A stretch of DNA of 64,000 nucleotides from Sphingomonas sp. 35-24ZXX (GTDB taxonomy: Bacteria > Pseudomonadota > Alphaproteobacteria > Sphingomonadales > Sphingomonadaceae), in the NCBI RefSeq assembly GCF_000786215.1, contig NZ_JROG01000003.1:558001-622000 (forward strand), in the 5' to 3' direction. The notes below the pieces were generated by a model. That model was not told the DNA's origin. It made no database searches and was given only the letters and a program-made list of their open reading frames with translations. Numbering within the stretch: position 1 is the stretch's first letter; each line of letters starts with the position of its first letter. Shown here one piece after another: positions 17,935 to 28,017 of this stretch. The position numbers and the translations under genes were made by a program.

Positions 17935-18590
17935 CAATCGGGCCAGGTGTCGGCCAGGCCCAGCAGCGCGCGCAGATCGTGCAGCGCCTGCGCCTCGCCC
18001 GTGACCTTGATCGCGGCCATGCCGAGCGCGGCGGCGGGTTTGCAGTTCACCCCCAGATCGTCGAGATAGATGCACGCCTGGGGCGCGATCTGCAGCGCCT
18101 CGCACATCATCGCATAGATGCGCGGATCGGGCTTGCGGACACCCGCCTTGCTGCTTTCGATGACATGGTCGAACCGCGCCATGATCGCCGCGATCTCGCC
18201 GGCGCGCGCATCATCGAACACCATCGCCGAGCCCTTGCCCGCGCGGACATTGTTGGTGATGCAGCCGACCGTCAGGCCCCGAGCCTTGAGCGCATCGAGC
18301 GCAGCGACCATGCGTGGCCGAACGTCGCCAGCGAGGCAGGAGATGACATCGCTGCCGCGGATTGCCAGTCCCAGCGCCGCAGCCTCTCCAGCAAATTCGG
18401 CGTCGAACGCGCTTGCGTCGATCTCTGCCCGCTCGAACCGCGCCCAGGCATTGTCATCGGGGTTGGTCGCGTTGATCCGGCGGATGGCATCGCGCGGCAG
18501 GCCGCGATCGGCCTCCAGCCGGTTGAACGCCTCGAAGGGCGACGAGGTGATGACCCCGCCGAAATCGAAGATCACGGCTGAAAAATTCAT
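17934..18590 (-). CDS. HAD-IA family hydrolase
   Basis: Haloacid-dehalogenase superfamily hydrolase of 218 aa. Motif I is FDFGGVIT, with nucleophile Asp but Gly at the +2 position. This variation is known in active subgroups such as YihX and the ACAD10-like proteins. Motif II is in VGCITNN, the motif III Lys in AGVRKPDPRIY, and motif IV in IYLDDLGVN. Probably a small-molecule phosphatase; the substrate is unknown. It overlaps both neighbours, DUF2855 by 4 nt and cyanophycinase by 1 nt. Confidence 0.85.
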   Translation of the reverse strand: MNFSAVIFDFGGVITSSPFEAFNRLEADRGLPRDAIRRINATNPDDNAWARFERAEIDASAFDAEFAGEAAALGLAIRGSDVISCLAGDVRPRMVAALDALKARGLTVGCITNNVRAGKGSAMVFDDARAGEIAAIMARFDHVIESSKAGVRKPDPRIYAMMCEALQIAPQACIYLDDLGVNCKPAAALGMAAIKVTGEAQALHDLRALLGLADTWPD

Positions 18591-19690
18591 GGGACGATGA
18601 CCAGCCCCGCCTTGGCATCGGCCTTGCCGGCAACGGTTTCAAAATAGGCCGCCAGCGCCGCCTCCGAGCCCTGGCGCTTGTCGATCGACAGGATGCGCGG
18701 GGCCAGATCGGCAAAGCCGAGCCACGCCGCCTCCAGCTTCTGGCGGAAGCTGTCCGGCCCCCATTCGCCGATGCGCTTTTCGCTGCGCCCGGGCGCAAAG
18801 AACATCTGGCGCGGGGGGCCCGCCATGGTGCCCGCATCCTCATTGGCATCCCAGTGCGACTTGCCGACGACGATCGATGCCTTCAAGGCAGCGCCGAAAT
18901 GGTTGTGCACGCTGGCGGCGACTTGCGGGTTGCCTGCCATGTCAATCATCGCGCTGGGTACGTCCGCATCCATCGCGCTTACGGCATCATAGGTCACCAC
19001 CTGGTCATACAGGCCCAGCGCTTCGACATAGGCCGCATTACCGGCGCTGGTCAGCCCGACGATCTGCGGGCGCGTTTCGCGCTGCTGCAGCGCATGTGCC
19101 AGTCCGATCGCGGTCTTGCTCGACGCGCTGGCGACCAGGATTTGCTTCGCAGCATAATCGCGCTCGTCCTCCAGCTGATCGGCGATCAGCCAACCGGTGA
19201 GGAACAGCGGGCGGAACACCGGCCAATAGTCATGATCCTGCGCGCGATAGTCACCCAGCGCATCGATGCGCTGATACTGGTTGTAGATGATCGGCAGCGT
19301 CGTCCGGCGCGGCGTCACATCGACAAAGCCGTTGGCGCTGACCCGGCCCGGGTACAGCACCGCATGGCTCGCCATCGGGTAATAGCCGTAAAATTGCGCC
19401 CCCACCGGCACGCCTTCATGCGCGCTGCGGCTGACCGTCGCAAAGCCCCAGACCGGCAGACGCCCAGGCAGATCGCGCTCGGCAAAGAAATCCCAATAGC
19501 CCTGATCGTTGCCGAACAGGCCGAGCGGCTTGCCGAACACCGCATAGGTGACGTTGTTGGCGGTCATCGCGTAGAGATCGATCGACACTTCCACCGCGCC
19601 GTCGGGCAGCTCGGCTTCGGTCTCGGTCACGATCCGCGCATCGCCGATCTGGTCGCGGTCGATATTGATGGCCCAGCGTTGGTCGGTCAC
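18587..19690 (-). CDS. DUF2855 family protein
   Basis: Protein of 367 aa assigned to DUF2855, which has a medium-chain-dehydrogenase-like layout but no proven activity. Seen: a GroES-like N-terminal half (YAVFGKPLGLFGNDQGYWDFF), then a Rossmann-like centre (QILVASASSKTAIGLAHAL) and SHWDANEDAGTMAGPPRQMFF. The catalytic zinc ligands of alcohol dehydrogenases are not apparent. It is first in a run of ten tightly spaced minus-strand genes down to moaE. The 103 bp upstream separate it from the SMP-30 gene; no promoter was identified. Confidence 0.75.
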   Translation of the reverse strand: MTDQRWAINIDRDQIGDARIVTETEAELPDGAVEVSIDLYAMTANNVTYAVFGKPLGLFGNDQGYWDFFAERDLPGRLPVWGFATVSRSAHEGVPVGAQFYGYYPMASHAVLYPGRVSANGFVDVTPRRTTLPIIYNQYQRIDALGDYRAQDHDYWPVFRPLFLTGWLIADQLEDERDYAAKQILVASASSKTAIGLAHALQQRETRPQIVGLTSAGNAAYVEALGLYDQVVTYDAVSAMDADVPSAMIDMAGNPQVAASVHNHFGAALKASIVVGKSHWDANEDAGTMAGPPRQMFFAPGRSEKRIGEWGPDSFRQKLEAAWLGFADLAPRILSIDKRQGSEAALAAYFETVAGKADAKAGLVIVP

Positions 19691-19793
19691 GTTGTTTGTC
19701 CCTTATTGCGGTTTCGATTCCCGAAAGGCGCTCGAGCCAGATGCAGTGTTGTGTCAGCCCGCATCCGGGCGTTGGCGCTCGCCCGGGATCGGG

Positions 19794-20711
19794 TCATGTG
19801 TTCAGATAATTCAGCTTCGCGCCGCCCCTCGGCCAGTCCATCTTCACCAGCCGCCCGGTCCCCGACAGCGTGATATAGGCCGTCTTCAGATCAGGCCCGC
19901 CAAAGCAGATATTGGTGGTGAAGGGATCGTCGGTGGCGACGAACTCGACCAGCTCGCCCGCGGGCGAGATGACCGAAATCCCGCTCTGCCCGATGGTGGC
20001 GACGCAGACATTGCCCGCACCATCGACCCCGAGCGAGTCGAAGAACGTGTAGCCAGAAGGGCTGTAGAAGAACGTGCCACCCGGTCCCAGCAGGCCCTGG
20101 CTGAACGCAATCTCGCCCGGCGCAGCAATGTCATACGCCCACAGCTTGCAGGTATAGGTCTCTGCGACATAGAGCCGTTTGCCATCGGGCGAGAGGCCGA
20201 TGCCATTGGGGTTTTCCATCGGAAAGATGACTTCCTTGAGCAGCGAGCCATCCGCCCTGGCATAGAAGACGCCGGTGACATCGCGCTCGCGCCGCCGCGT
20301 CTTGCCATGGTCGGTGAACCAGAAGCCGCCAGCATCATCGAAGACGATATCATTGGGGCCCCGCAGCGTGCAGCCGAAATCGCCGCTCTTGTAGAGCGTC
20401 TCGACCGCGCCGGTGTCTAGATCCACGCGCTCGATTCGTCCGCCCGAATAATCGTCCGGCTCGCCGTGCGGGATCAGCAGCCCTGCCCGTTCGACATAAT
20501 GGAAGCCGCCGTTGTTGCAGACATACAGCTTGCCATCAGGGCCGATCGCCGCGCCATTGGGGCCGCCGCCAAGCTCGGCGACGACGGTCTGCGAGCCATC
20601 GGGCTGGACCCGCGTGACACAGCCGCGTTCGATCTCGACCAGCACGACACTGCCGTCGGGCATGGCCACCGGGCCTTCGGGAAAGCGCAAACCATCGGTT
20701 ACCAGGTCCAT
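19794..20711 (-). CDS. SMP-30/gluconolactonase/LRE family beta-propeller
   Basis: Six-bladed propeller of 305 aa in the SMP-30 family (gluconolactonase, luciferin-regenerating enzyme, lactonases). Metal-site residues are visible: Glu in FPEGPVA near the N-terminus, Asn in PNDIVFDDAGGFWFTD, and Asn-Asp in ENPNGIGLSPDGKRLYVAE. It probably hydrolyses a sugar lactone or similar ester. No sugar dehydrogenase gene is nearby. The signal peptide is absent, so it should be cytoplasmic. Confidence 0.85.
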   Translation of the reverse strand: MDLVTDGLRFPEGPVAMPDGSVVLVEIERGCVTRVQPDGSQTVVAELGGGPNGAAIGPDGKLYVCNNGGFHYVERAGLLIPHGEPDDYSGGRIERVDLDTGAVETLYKSGDFGCTLRGPNDIVFDDAGGFWFTDHGKTRRRERDVTGVFYARADGSLLKEVIFPMENPNGIGLSPDGKRLYVAETYTCKLWAYDIAAPGEIAFSQGLLGPGGTFFYSPSGYTFFDSLGVDGAGNVCVATIGQSGISVISPAGELVEFVATDDPFTTNICFGGPDLKTAYITLSGTGRLVKMDWPRGGAKLNYLNT

Positions 20712-20852
20712 CCAGAATCCTTCCCGCTGACATTGTTGTTAGCTGGCATCATTGCGGCAGTCGCATCGCCTGTCCAGCCCGCAAACGGACGCAGGCCAAG
20801 ATGAAAACGTGGCTTGAGCGAAAGCCGATTCGGTCCTAGACGCTCGGCTTTA

Positions 20853-21857
20853 ATGACATCCTCAGCAACGCCCCCTTCGCGCCGCCCTGCCAGCGACTAT
20901 CCGCCGGGCAGCATGGCCTTTCCCCATCGGCATCTGCTGGGCATTGCCGGGCTGCAGCCCTGGGAAATCGAGTTCCTGCTCGACGAGGCCGAGCAATGGG
21001 TCGATCTCAACCGCCAGCCAAGCAAGCACGACGACCGTCTCGCGGGCCTGACGCTGATCAACGCGTTCTTCGAGAATTCCACCCGCACCCTGTTGTCGTT
21101 CGAGATCGCGGGCAAGCGTCTGGGCGCCGACGTTGTGAACATGCATGCCGCGCAGTCGAGCGTGAAAAAGGGCGAGACGCTGATCGACACCGCGGTGACG
21201 CTCAACGCGATGCGTGCCGATGCCATCGTCATCCGCCATGGCAGCTCGGGCGCGGTGCAGCTGATTGCCGACAAGGTGGGTTGCCCGGTGCTCAATGCCG
21301 GCGACGGCACCCACGAGCACCCGACCCAGGCCTTGCTCGATGCGCTGACCATCCGGCGACGCAAGGGCCAGATCGCTGGGCTGCGCGTCGCGATCTGCGG
21401 CGATATCCTGCACAGCCGGGTGGCGCGATCGAATATGATCTGCCTGTCGACCCTGGGTGCGGATGTCCGTGTCGCAGGACCACCGGCGCTGATGCCGCCT
21501 GCGGTCGAATCGATGGGGGGCACCCCCTGCCGCAGCTTTGCCGAGGCGCTCGACGGCGCGGATGTCGTGATGATGCTGCGACTGCAGAACGAGCGGATGC
21601 AGGGCCAGTTCATCCCTTCGCCACGCGAATTCCGCCACCTCTATGGGCTGACCGACGCCAAGCTGGCGCTGGCGCAGCCCGATGCCCTGGTGATGCATCC
21701 TGGCCCGATGAACCGGGGAATCGAGATCGACAGCCATATTGCCGACAATGTCCAGCGATCGGCGATCACCGATCAGGTCGAGATGGGCGTGGCGATGCGC
21801 ATGGCGTGCCTGGACGTGCTGACCCGCAGACGGCGCGGCGTGGAGGGCTGGGCATGA
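20853..21857 (+). CDS. pyrB: Aspartate carbamoyltransferase catalytic subunit
   Basis: Catalytic ATCase, 334 aa, joining carbamoyl phosphate and aspartate in pyrimidine synthesis. Motifs are [20 protein letters not shown] (carbamoyl phosphate site), [12 protein letters not shown], and [13 protein letters not shown]. The start is uncertain: ATG at 20853 gives an N-terminal extension of 20 residues before [11 protein letters not shown]. An ATG at 20913 and a TTG at 20814 are alternatives, and none has a convincing Shine-Dalgarno. The stop overlaps the following pyrC-like gene by 4 nt, as in pseudomonad pyrBC'. No pyrI is present. Confidence 0.92.
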   Translation: MTSSATPPSRRPASDYPPGSMAFPHRHLLGIAGLQPWEIEFLLDEAEQWVDLNRQPSKHDDRLAGLTLINAFFENSTRTLLSFEIAGKRLGADVVNMHAAQSSVKKGETLIDTAVTLNAMRADAIVIRHGSSGAVQLIADKVGCPVLNAGDGTHEHPTQALLDALTIRRRKGQIAGLRVAICGDILHSRVARSNMICLSTLGADVRVAGPPALMPPAVESMGGTPCRSFAEALDGADVVMMLRLQNERMQGQFIPSPREFRHLYGLTDAKLALAQPDALVMHPGPMNRGIEIDSHIADNVQRSAITDQVEMGVAMRMACLDVLTRRRRGVEGWA

Positions 21858-23107
21858 GCAAGACCCCGACCACACCGCTCAGCATCGTCAACGGCCGCCT
21901 TGTCCTCCCGGGCGAGGCCGAACCAGTCGCGGGCGGCATCCGCATTCTGGGTGACCGGATCGCCGAGATCGGGTCTGTCACGCCGGGGCCGGACGACCAT
22001 ATCCACGACGCCAAAGGCGCGCTGATTGCTCCTGGTCTTGTCGACTTGGGCGTCTTTGCGATCGATCGTCCTGCATTCCACTTCGGCGGGATCAGCCGGG
22101 CAGCGCTGATGCCCGACCAGAACCCGCCGCTCGATCACCCGGCCCGCGTGCGCTTTGCCGCCTATTCGGGCAAGCCGGACTTCTGGGTCCACCCGCTCGC
22201 CGCAGCCACGCGCGATCTGGGCGGGGCGGAGATGGCGGAGATCGCGCTGATGCAGGAGGCGGGCGCACGCGCCGTCGCCACCGGGAGGCGCTGGATCGTC
22301 GATACCGGCGTGATGCACCGGCTGATGCAATATTGCGCGATGCTCGATCTGCCGCTGATCGTCCACAGCCAGGATCATGGCCTGTCGGGCAACGCTGTCG
22401 CCACCGCAGGCGAGATGGCAACGCGGCTGGGTCTGCCCCAGGCGCCGGCAGAAGCCGAAAGCATCGCGATCGCCCGCGACCTGGCGTTGGTCCGGATGAC
22501 GCGCGCGCGCGTGCACTTCCGGCAGGTCACGACACGTGCAGGCCTGATGTTGATCCGCGCCGCCAAGGCCGAAGGGCTGAGCGTCACCGCCGGGATCACG
22601 CCTGCGCATCTGTTCCTGTCCGATGTCGCCCTGGGCGGCTTTCGCACCTTTGCCCGGCTCTCGCCGCCGCTGCGATCCGAAGACGACCGCCAGGCAGCGC
22701 TGGAGGCCGTGGCGGACGGCACCATCGATGTCATCGCCTCGGGTCACGATCCGCGCGGGCCCGAAGACAAGCGCCTGCCGTTTGCCGATGCGGCTCCCGG
22801 CATGGCCGGCGCGGAAACGCTGCTGCCGCTGTCGCTCGGGCTGGTGCGTGACGGACTGATTTCCACCGAACGCCTATTCGACCTGATCGCGGCAAACCCT
22901 GCGCGCATGCTGGGCGTGCAGGCAGGCGCGCTGCGCACCGGCTACGAGGCCGACATCGTCCTGATCGATCCCGACCGCCCCTGGCAGGTGGATTCGGGCA
23001 AGATGGCCGCCAGTGCGGGCAATACTCCGTTCGACCGGCTGCCGGTCCAGGGCCGCTGTCTCGCGCTGTTCAAGGGCGGCAGGCTGGTCGACCAGATCAA
23101 GGGCTGA
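21854..23107 (+). CDS. Non-catalytic dihydroorotase homologue (PyrC'/PyrX-like)
   Basis: Amidohydrolase-fold protein of 417 aa aligned along its length with type I dihydroorotase. The metal-binding residues appear lost. The usual DLHVH after PGFV reads DLGVFAI (residues 64-70), so HxH is missing. The second His of the HxxH site is Gln224 (HFRQVTTR). The Asp in TDHAPH reads SGHDPRG (296-302). Only His171 (IVHSQDH) is kept. Such proteins in Pseudomonas act as structural partners that ATCase needs for assembly. The ATGA overlap with pyrB supports that role here. Confidence 0.88.
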   Translation: MSKTPTTPLSIVNGRLVLPGEAEPVAGGIRILGDRIAEIGSVTPGPDDHIHDAKGALIAPGLVDLGVFAIDRPAFHFGGISRAALMPDQNPPLDHPARVRFAAYSGKPDFWVHPLAAATRDLGGAEMAEIALMQEAGARAVATGRRWIVDTGVMHRLMQYCAMLDLPLIVHSQDHGLSGNAVATAGEMATRLGLPQAPAEAESIAIARDLALVRMTRARVHFRQVTTRAGLMLIRAAKAEGLSVTAGITPAHLFLSDVALGGFRTFARLSPPLRSEDDRQAALEAVADGTIDVIASGHDPRGPEDKRLPFADAAPGMAGAETLLPLSLGLVRDGLISTERLFDLIAANPARMLGVQAGALRTGYEADIVLIDPDRPWQVDSGKMAASAGNTPFDRLPVQGRCLALFKGGRLVDQIKG

Positions 23108-23123
23108 TCGCCACCCTTTCGCG

Positions 23124-24437
23124 TCAGTGCAGCTTGAGCTTGGGCCGCACGATCTGGTTGACGTGACCGATGACGATCAGCGAAATTCCGCGCAGCCAGC
23201 CGTGGATGGCGATGAGGTGCATGCGGTAGAGCGATTGGTAGGCCCAGCGCGCCAGTCGTCCTTCCACCGCCATGCGACCACCGACGAGATTGCCCATCAG
23301 GCTGCCCACGGTGGAAAATCGGCTCAGCGACACCAACGATCCGTGATCCTTGTAGACGAAATCCTTGAGCGGCTTGCCCGTCTGCATCCGGCACAGATTG
23401 TCGAAGATGTGGCTCGCCATCTGGTGTGCGGACTGCGCGCGCGGCGGGATGGGGCGTTCCTGCCCTGGGAGGATGCACGAAGCGCAATCGCCCAGCGCAA
23501 AGATATGCTCATCCATCGAGGTCTGCAGCGTCGGTTTGACCACGAATTGGCTGAGACGGTTGAGTTCGAGATCGCTCATCTCATTGACGCCTTCGGCCCC
23601 CTTGACCCCGGCAGCCCAGACGATGAGGTCGGCAGGGATGACCTCGCCCTGCTTGGTCTCGACCGAATGCTCGGCGACGCTGACGACCTGCGTGTTCTCG
23701 CGGACGCTGACGCCCAGCTGCTCCAGCTCGTGCTTTGCAACGCCGGCGAGCTCGGCATCGATCTGCGGCAGGATGCGCGGTCCAGCCTCGACCAGGGTCA
23801 CTTCCAGCTTGGATTCGTCGAACACCTCCAGCCCATAGTTCCTCAGAGCCTTGGCGGCATTGTACAGCTCCGCCGACAGCTCCACGCCCGTCGCGCCGCC
23901 GCCGATGATGCAGATCCGCACCCGTGCCTCGGGATTGCCGGTGTTGTGTTCGTGATTGGCGCGCAGGCAGGCGTTGAGCAGACGCTGGCGGAAGCTGTCT
24001 GCCTGGGCGCGATGTTCGAGGAACTGCGCATGCTCGCGCACCCCGGGCGTCCCGAAATCGTTGGACACGCCGCCAAAGGCCAGCACCAGATAATCATAGC
24101 GAATCTGATGCCGTCCGATCACCTCGCGGCCCTGATCGTCGATCAGCGGCGCGGTGGTGATGTGCTTGGTCGTGCGGTCGATGCTCTCGAGCGCACCATT
24201 GAAAAACCGGTAACCCCAGCGCACGGCATGGCCGCCATAGCCGACCTCGTCGAGATTGGCATCGAGCGACCCTGCCGCTACTTCGTGCAGCAGAGGCTTC
24301 CAGATATGGGTGAGGTTGCGATCGACCAGAATGATATCGTGCTTTTCGCGACCGAATTTGCTGCCCAGGCGGCGCACCAGCTCAAGCCCGCCTGCCCCGC
24401 CGCCGACCACCACGATTTGCGTCTTCTGTTCGCTCAC
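23124..24437 (-). CDS. ndh: Type II NADH:quinone oxidoreductase (NDH-2)
   Basis: Single-subunit respiratory NADH dehydrogenase of 437 aa, non-proton-pumping. The FAD Rossmann motif VVVGGGAGGLELVRRLG is at the N-terminus and the NADH motif CIIGGGATGVELSAELY is mid-protein. The ALGDCASC segment contacts FAD. The C-terminal IHGWLRGISLIVIGHVNQIVR is the membrane-anchoring helix. GTG at 24437 is chosen because AGGGGG sits 4 nt upstream. A TTG at 24461 would add 8 residues. Convergent with pyrC' across 16 bp. Confidence 0.92.
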   Translation of the reverse strand: MSEQKTQIVVVGGGAGGLELVRRLGSKFGREKHDIILVDRNLTHIWKPLLHEVAAGSLDANLDEVGYGGHAVRWGYRFFNGALESIDRTTKHITTAPLIDDQGREVIGRHQIRYDYLVLAFGGVSNDFGTPGVREHAQFLEHRAQADSFRQRLLNACLRANHEHNTGNPEARVRICIIGGGATGVELSAELYNAAKALRNYGLEVFDESKLEVTLVEAGPRILPQIDAELAGVAKHELEQLGVSVRENTQVVSVAEHSVETKQGEVIPADLIVWAAGVKGAEGVNEMSDLELNRLSQFVVKPTLQTSMDEHIFALGDCASCILPGQERPIPPRAQSAHQMASHIFDNLCRMQTGKPLKDFVYKDHGSLVSLSRFSTVGSLMGNLVGGRMAVEGRLARWAYQSLYRMHLIAIHGWLRGISLIVIGHVNQIVRPKLKLH

Positions 24438-24516
24438 GTTACCCCCTGCAAAAAGTGTCAAGCAAAGTTAACACACTTTATCCGCAGGCAAAGCCTTTTG
24501 GCCGGTCACCGCGAAA

Positions 24517-25005
24517 TCAGGAGGAAGCCGCCTTTCCGAACGGCCGGTTCAGCTGCACGATCTTGGCATTCAGGATCGCGGCGAAGCTCACCCAGACGAG
24601 ATAAGGCACGATCAGCCAGCTTGCGAGCACCGAATAGGGCCGCAGCCAGATGCACATCGCAAACACCGACGACCACAGGAACACGACCTCGATCTGCGCC
24701 CAGTCGGGCCGGTGCAACTTGAAGAACAGCGGCGACCAGAACAGGTGGAAGACGAAATTTGCGGCATAGAGCGCGATAATGATACCGCGATCGGTATCGC
24801 TCGAAGCACCGTTCCAGGCCAGCACCAGCGCCCAGGCCGCTGCTCCCAGAATGATCGTCCAGGCGGGACCGAACAGCCAGTCGGGCGGCTGCCAGCTGGG
24901 CTTCTTAAGGTTTTTGTACCAGCTGCCGATTTCGGTCAGCAGGCCGCCCGCGCCGCCCAGAACGACGGCCCAGGCGATAGCGGCGATGACAATGGGGCTG
25001 AACAT
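24517..25005 (-). CDS. tspO: TspO/MBR family tryptophan-rich sensory protein
   Basis: Five-helix membrane protein of 162 aa, the bacterial homologue of the mitochondrial translocator/benzodiazepine receptor. Typical are [24 protein letters not shown]-like motifs (seen as [18 protein letters not shown]), WNGASS, and [10 protein letters not shown]. It binds porphyrins and tunes stress or pigment responses in other alphaproteobacteria. It lies 79 nt upstream of ndh on the same strand, and is divergent from the M17 peptidase gene across 132 bp. Confidence 0.9.
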   Translation of the reverse strand: [162 protein letters not shown]

Positions 25006-25137
25006 CCCCTGACAATGGGGTGCCTGCACAGCCAGCGCAATGCCACATGTTGTGGTGCGGCACATCCGGGCTTGCCGCATCGATCCCAAGCTGCTGATAT
25101 GGTTACCATAGCAACGACATATCCAGGGGTTTCCAAT

Positions 25138-26760
25138 ATGCGCACCACCCGTTTCATGCTGGCAACGGCCCTTCTGGCAAGCGCCGCATCGGTGCCGACC
25201 ACGGCCGCCTTTTCGCAGATGCCAAGCGCCGGCGCGATCACGCCGTCGCTGACGCTCAAGGCAGCCAAGGCGCAGTATCGCCCCGTCCGCTTCGAACCTG
25301 CCATGCCCGCCGCCAGCGGAACGCTCGTTCTGCCGCTGACTGCAGAGGGCGACCTTGCGACACGCGCTTCCGTGCTCAGCGATGCGGAGCGCAGCGCAAT
25401 CCAGCGGGCCCTGGCCTCGGCCGAATTCGATTACGCCAACCCCGGCTCGCTCACTCTGCGCGGCATCGGCAACTGGGACCGCATCCATGTCGTCGGCACC
25501 GGCAAGGACCTGAGCGCGGCCGCCGTGCAGAAGCTGGGCGTCATGGCGGGCCGCGCGCTGATGAAGGACAAGGGGCCGCTGGTCGTGCTGGCGGGCGGAC
25601 TGCCCGCAGAGGCCGCGGCCGAACTGGCGACCGGCATGGGGATCGGCGAATATCGCTCGGATCTCTATCAGGCCAAGGCCCGCGAAGCCGCCCCGATGGC
25701 GGCGACCACCATCGTCAGCGATTCGGCGCAGGCAGCCCGCGCGCTCTATGAAGACCGGGGCAAGCCGCTGATCGACGCCATGGCCTTTGCCCGGGATCTG
25801 TCCAACGAGCCCGCCAACGTCGTGTATCCCGAAAGCTTCGTCGAACGCACCCGCGCGGCGTTTGCAGGCGTGGCGGGCGTCACCATCGAGGCGCTCGATG
25901 TGCCCGCGATGGAGAAACTGGGCATGGGCTCGATCCTGGGCTCGGGTCGCGGGTCGGCGCGTCCGCCGCGCATGCTGATCGTCCGCTATACCGGGCGCAG
26001 TGCGCCAGCGTATGGACCGGTGGTCCTGGCAGGCAAGGGCATCACTTTCGACAGCGGTGGTATCTCGCTCAAGAACGGCAGCGGCATGGGCGACATGAAG
26101 TTCGACATGTCCGGCGCTGCAAGCGTGGTCGGCGCAGTGCTGGCACTGGCTAGGTCACGCGCGCCTGTCGATGTCGTTGCGATTGCGGCGCTGTCCGAGA
26201 ACATGCCCGATGGCAACGCCGCGCGCCCGGCGGACGTGCTGCAGGCGATGAACGGCAAGACGATCGAGATCATCTCGACCGACGCCGAGGGCCGCCTTGT
26301 GCTGGCCGACGCTGTCGCCTATGCCGATGCCAAGCTGAACCCTGCAGCGATTGTCGATGTCGCGACGCTCACCGGATCGATCATGACCGCGCTGGGGGAT
26401 GATTATGCTGGGCTGTTCAGCCGCCACGATCCGCTGGCCGACCAGCTGATCATGGCCGGAGATGCCAGTGGCGACGAGCTGTGGCAGATGCCGCTGCATC
26501 CAAGCTACGCCGAGGACACCAAATCGACGATCGCCGACATCAAGAATTCGGGCGTCAGCGGTGCCGGTGCGGGTGCGGGCGCGCATTTCATCGGCGCGTT
26601 CGTGAAGCCTGAGACGCCCTGGGCGCATATCGACATTGCGGGCATGGCCTGGGGCGGCGCCAACGACCTCAAGCCGGCAGGCGCGACCGGCTATGGCGTG
26701 CGTCTGCTTGAGCGATTCGTGCGCGACTTCCAACCGGTAGAGAAAGTCGCAGGGAAATAG
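25138..26760 (+). CDS. Exported leucyl aminopeptidase (M17 family)
   Basis: M17 metallo-aminopeptidase of 540 aa with a signal peptide (about 27 residues, ending TAAFSQ), so periplasmic or outer-membrane associated rather than the cytosolic PepA type. The dinuclear zinc site is complete: GKGITFDSGGISLK, MKFDMSGAA, and STDAEGRLVLAD. The N-terminal domain is divergent, as is usual. It may work on peptides brought in by outer-membrane receptors. AGGGG lies 9 nt before the ATG. Confidence 0.92.
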   Translation: MRTTRFMLATALLASAASVPTTAAFSQMPSAGAITPSLTLKAAKAQYRPVRFEPAMPAASGTLVLPLTAEGDLATRASVLSDAERSAIQRALASAEFDYANPGSLTLRGIGNWDRIHVVGTGKDLSAAAVQKLGVMAGRALMKDKGPLVVLAGGLPAEAAAELATGMGIGEYRSDLYQAKAREAAPMAATTIVSDSAQAARALYEDRGKPLIDAMAFARDLSNEPANVVYPESFVERTRAAFAGVAGVTIEALDVPAMEKLGMGSILGSGRGSARPPRMLIVRYTGRSAPAYGPVVLAGKGITFDSGGISLKNGSGMGDMKFDMSGAASVVGAVLALARSRAPVDVVAIAALSENMPDGNAARPADVLQAMNGKTIEIISTDAEGRLVLADAVAYADAKLNPAAIVDVATLTGSIMTALGDDYAGLFSRHDPLADQLIMAGDASGDELWQMPLHPSYAEDTKSTIADIKNSGVSGAGAGAGAHFIGAFVKPETPWAHIDIAGMAWGGANDLKPAGATGYGVRLLERFVRDFQPVEKVAGK

Positions 26761-26776
26761 GCACCGCGCGCGCCGA

Positions 26777-27979
26777 TCACACCCGCTCGATCAGCATGGC
26801 AATGCCCTGCCCAACGCCGATGCACATCGTGGCAATGGCATAGCGTCCGCCGGTGCGCGCCAGTTCTTCGGTTGCCGTCAGCGCCAGCCGGGCGCCGGAC
26901 ATGCCCAGCGGATGGCCGAGCGCGATCGCGCCGCCATTGGGGTTCACATGGGGCGCGTCGTCGGGCAGGCCGAGCTGGCGCAGAACCGCCAGCCCCTGTG
27001 CGGCAAAGGCTTCGTTGAGTTCGATCACCTCGACCTCGCTCAGCCGCACCCGCGCGCGTGCCAGCAGCTTCTGCACCGCAGGCGCAGGGCCAATGCCCAT
27101 GATCCGGGGCGGCACGCCTGCGACTGCCATGCCGATGATCCGCGCACGCGGTGTCAGCCCGTTGCGCAGCGCGGCCTCTTCCGACGCGACCACGAGCGCT
27201 GCCGCGCCATCATTGACGCCGCTCGCATTGCCTGCCGTCACCGTTCCGGTCGGGCGCACAATGGGCTTCAGTGCTGCCAGCGCCTCGATGGAGGTCATGC
27301 GGGGGTGCTCGTCGGCGTCGATGACCAGCGGGTCGCCCTTGCGCTGCGGGATGCTGACAGGGACGATCTCCGCCGCCAGCCGGCCCGAAGCCTGCGCTGC
27401 GGCCGCGCGCTGCTGGCTGCGCAGCGCGAACGCATCCTGGTCGGCGCGGGCGATGCCGAAGTCTTCGGCGACGTTTTCCGCGGTTTCGGGCATCGAATCG
27501 ACCCCGTGCACCGCCTTCATCAGCGGGTTGACGAACCGCCAGCCGATGGTGGTGTCATAAACTGCTGCGTCGCGGGCAAAGGCGCTGCCCGCCTTGGGCA
27601 TCACGAACGGCGCGCGGGTCATGCTTTCGACGCCGCCTGCGATCATCAGATCGGCATCGCCTGCCCGGATGGCGCGCGCGGCAGAGCCGACGGCATCAAG
27701 CCCCGACCCGCACAGCCGGTTGATCGTTGCCCCGCCCACGGTCTCGGGAAGCCCCGCAAGCAGCGACGCCATGCGCGCGACGTTGCGGTTGTCTTCGCCC
27801 GCCTGATTGGCGCAGCCCATCAGCACATCGTCGATCTGCGCGGCATCGAGCCCCGGATTGCGCGACAACAGCGCGCGCAGCACCACGGCGGCCAGATCAT
27901 CCGGACGGACAGTCGCCAGACCGCCGCCATAACGGCCGATAGGCGTGCGCACGGCATCACAGATAAAGGCTTCGGTCAT
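26777..27979 (-). CDS. Acyl-CoA thiolase (3-oxoadipyl-CoA / acetyl-CoA acyltransferase, PcaF-like)
   Basis: Thiolase of 400 aa with all catalytic motifs: nucleophile Cys in [42 protein letters not shown] and the second Cys in [12 protein letters not shown]. The stretch [20 protein letters not shown] resembles 3-oxoadipyl-CoA thiolases PcaF/PaaJ more than beta-oxidation FadA. A general acetyl-CoA acetyltransferase remains possible. No other pca, paa or fad genes are nearby, so the pathway is open. Convergent with the peptidase across 16 bp, and 38 nt after gloB. Confidence 0.87.
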   Translation of the reverse strand: MTEAFICDAVRTPIGRYGGGLATVRPDDLAAVVLRALLSRNPGLDAAQIDDVLMGCANQAGEDNRNVARMASLLAGLPETVGGATINRLCGSGLDAVGSAARAIRAGDADLMIAGGVESMTRAPFVMPKAGSAFARDAAVYDTTIGWRFVNPLMKAVHGVDSMPETAENVAEDFGIARADQDAFALRSQQRAAAAQASGRLAAEIVPVSIPQRKGDPLVIDADEHPRMTSIEALAALKPIVRPTGTVTAGNASGVNDGAAALVVASEEAALRNGLTPRARIIGMAVAGVPPRIMGIGPAPAVQKLLARARVRLSEVEVIELNEAFAAQGLAVLRQLGLPDDAPHVNPNGGAIALGHPLGMSGARLALTATEELARTGGRYAIATMCIGVGQGIAMLIERV

Positions 27980-28017
27980 GGCATGTCCTCTCGGTCGCAG
28001 GCTCCGGTGGTCGTTGA

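Noticed and set aside
17934-18590. Treating the HAD protein as catalytically dead because motif I is FDFGGV
   Set aside because: Gly at this position occurs in active HAD subgroups, so loss of activity is not supported.
20996-23107. 703-residue open frame that would fuse a pyrB-region peptide to the dihydroorotase-like protein
   Set aside because: The first part is in the wrong frame relative to pyrB and has no domain. The dihydroorotase-like gene has its own ATG at 21854, coupled to the pyrB stop.
26777-27979. Naming the thiolase pcaF outright
   Set aside because: The motif similarity is suggestive, but no beta-ketoadipate genes are near and general thiolases share many residues.
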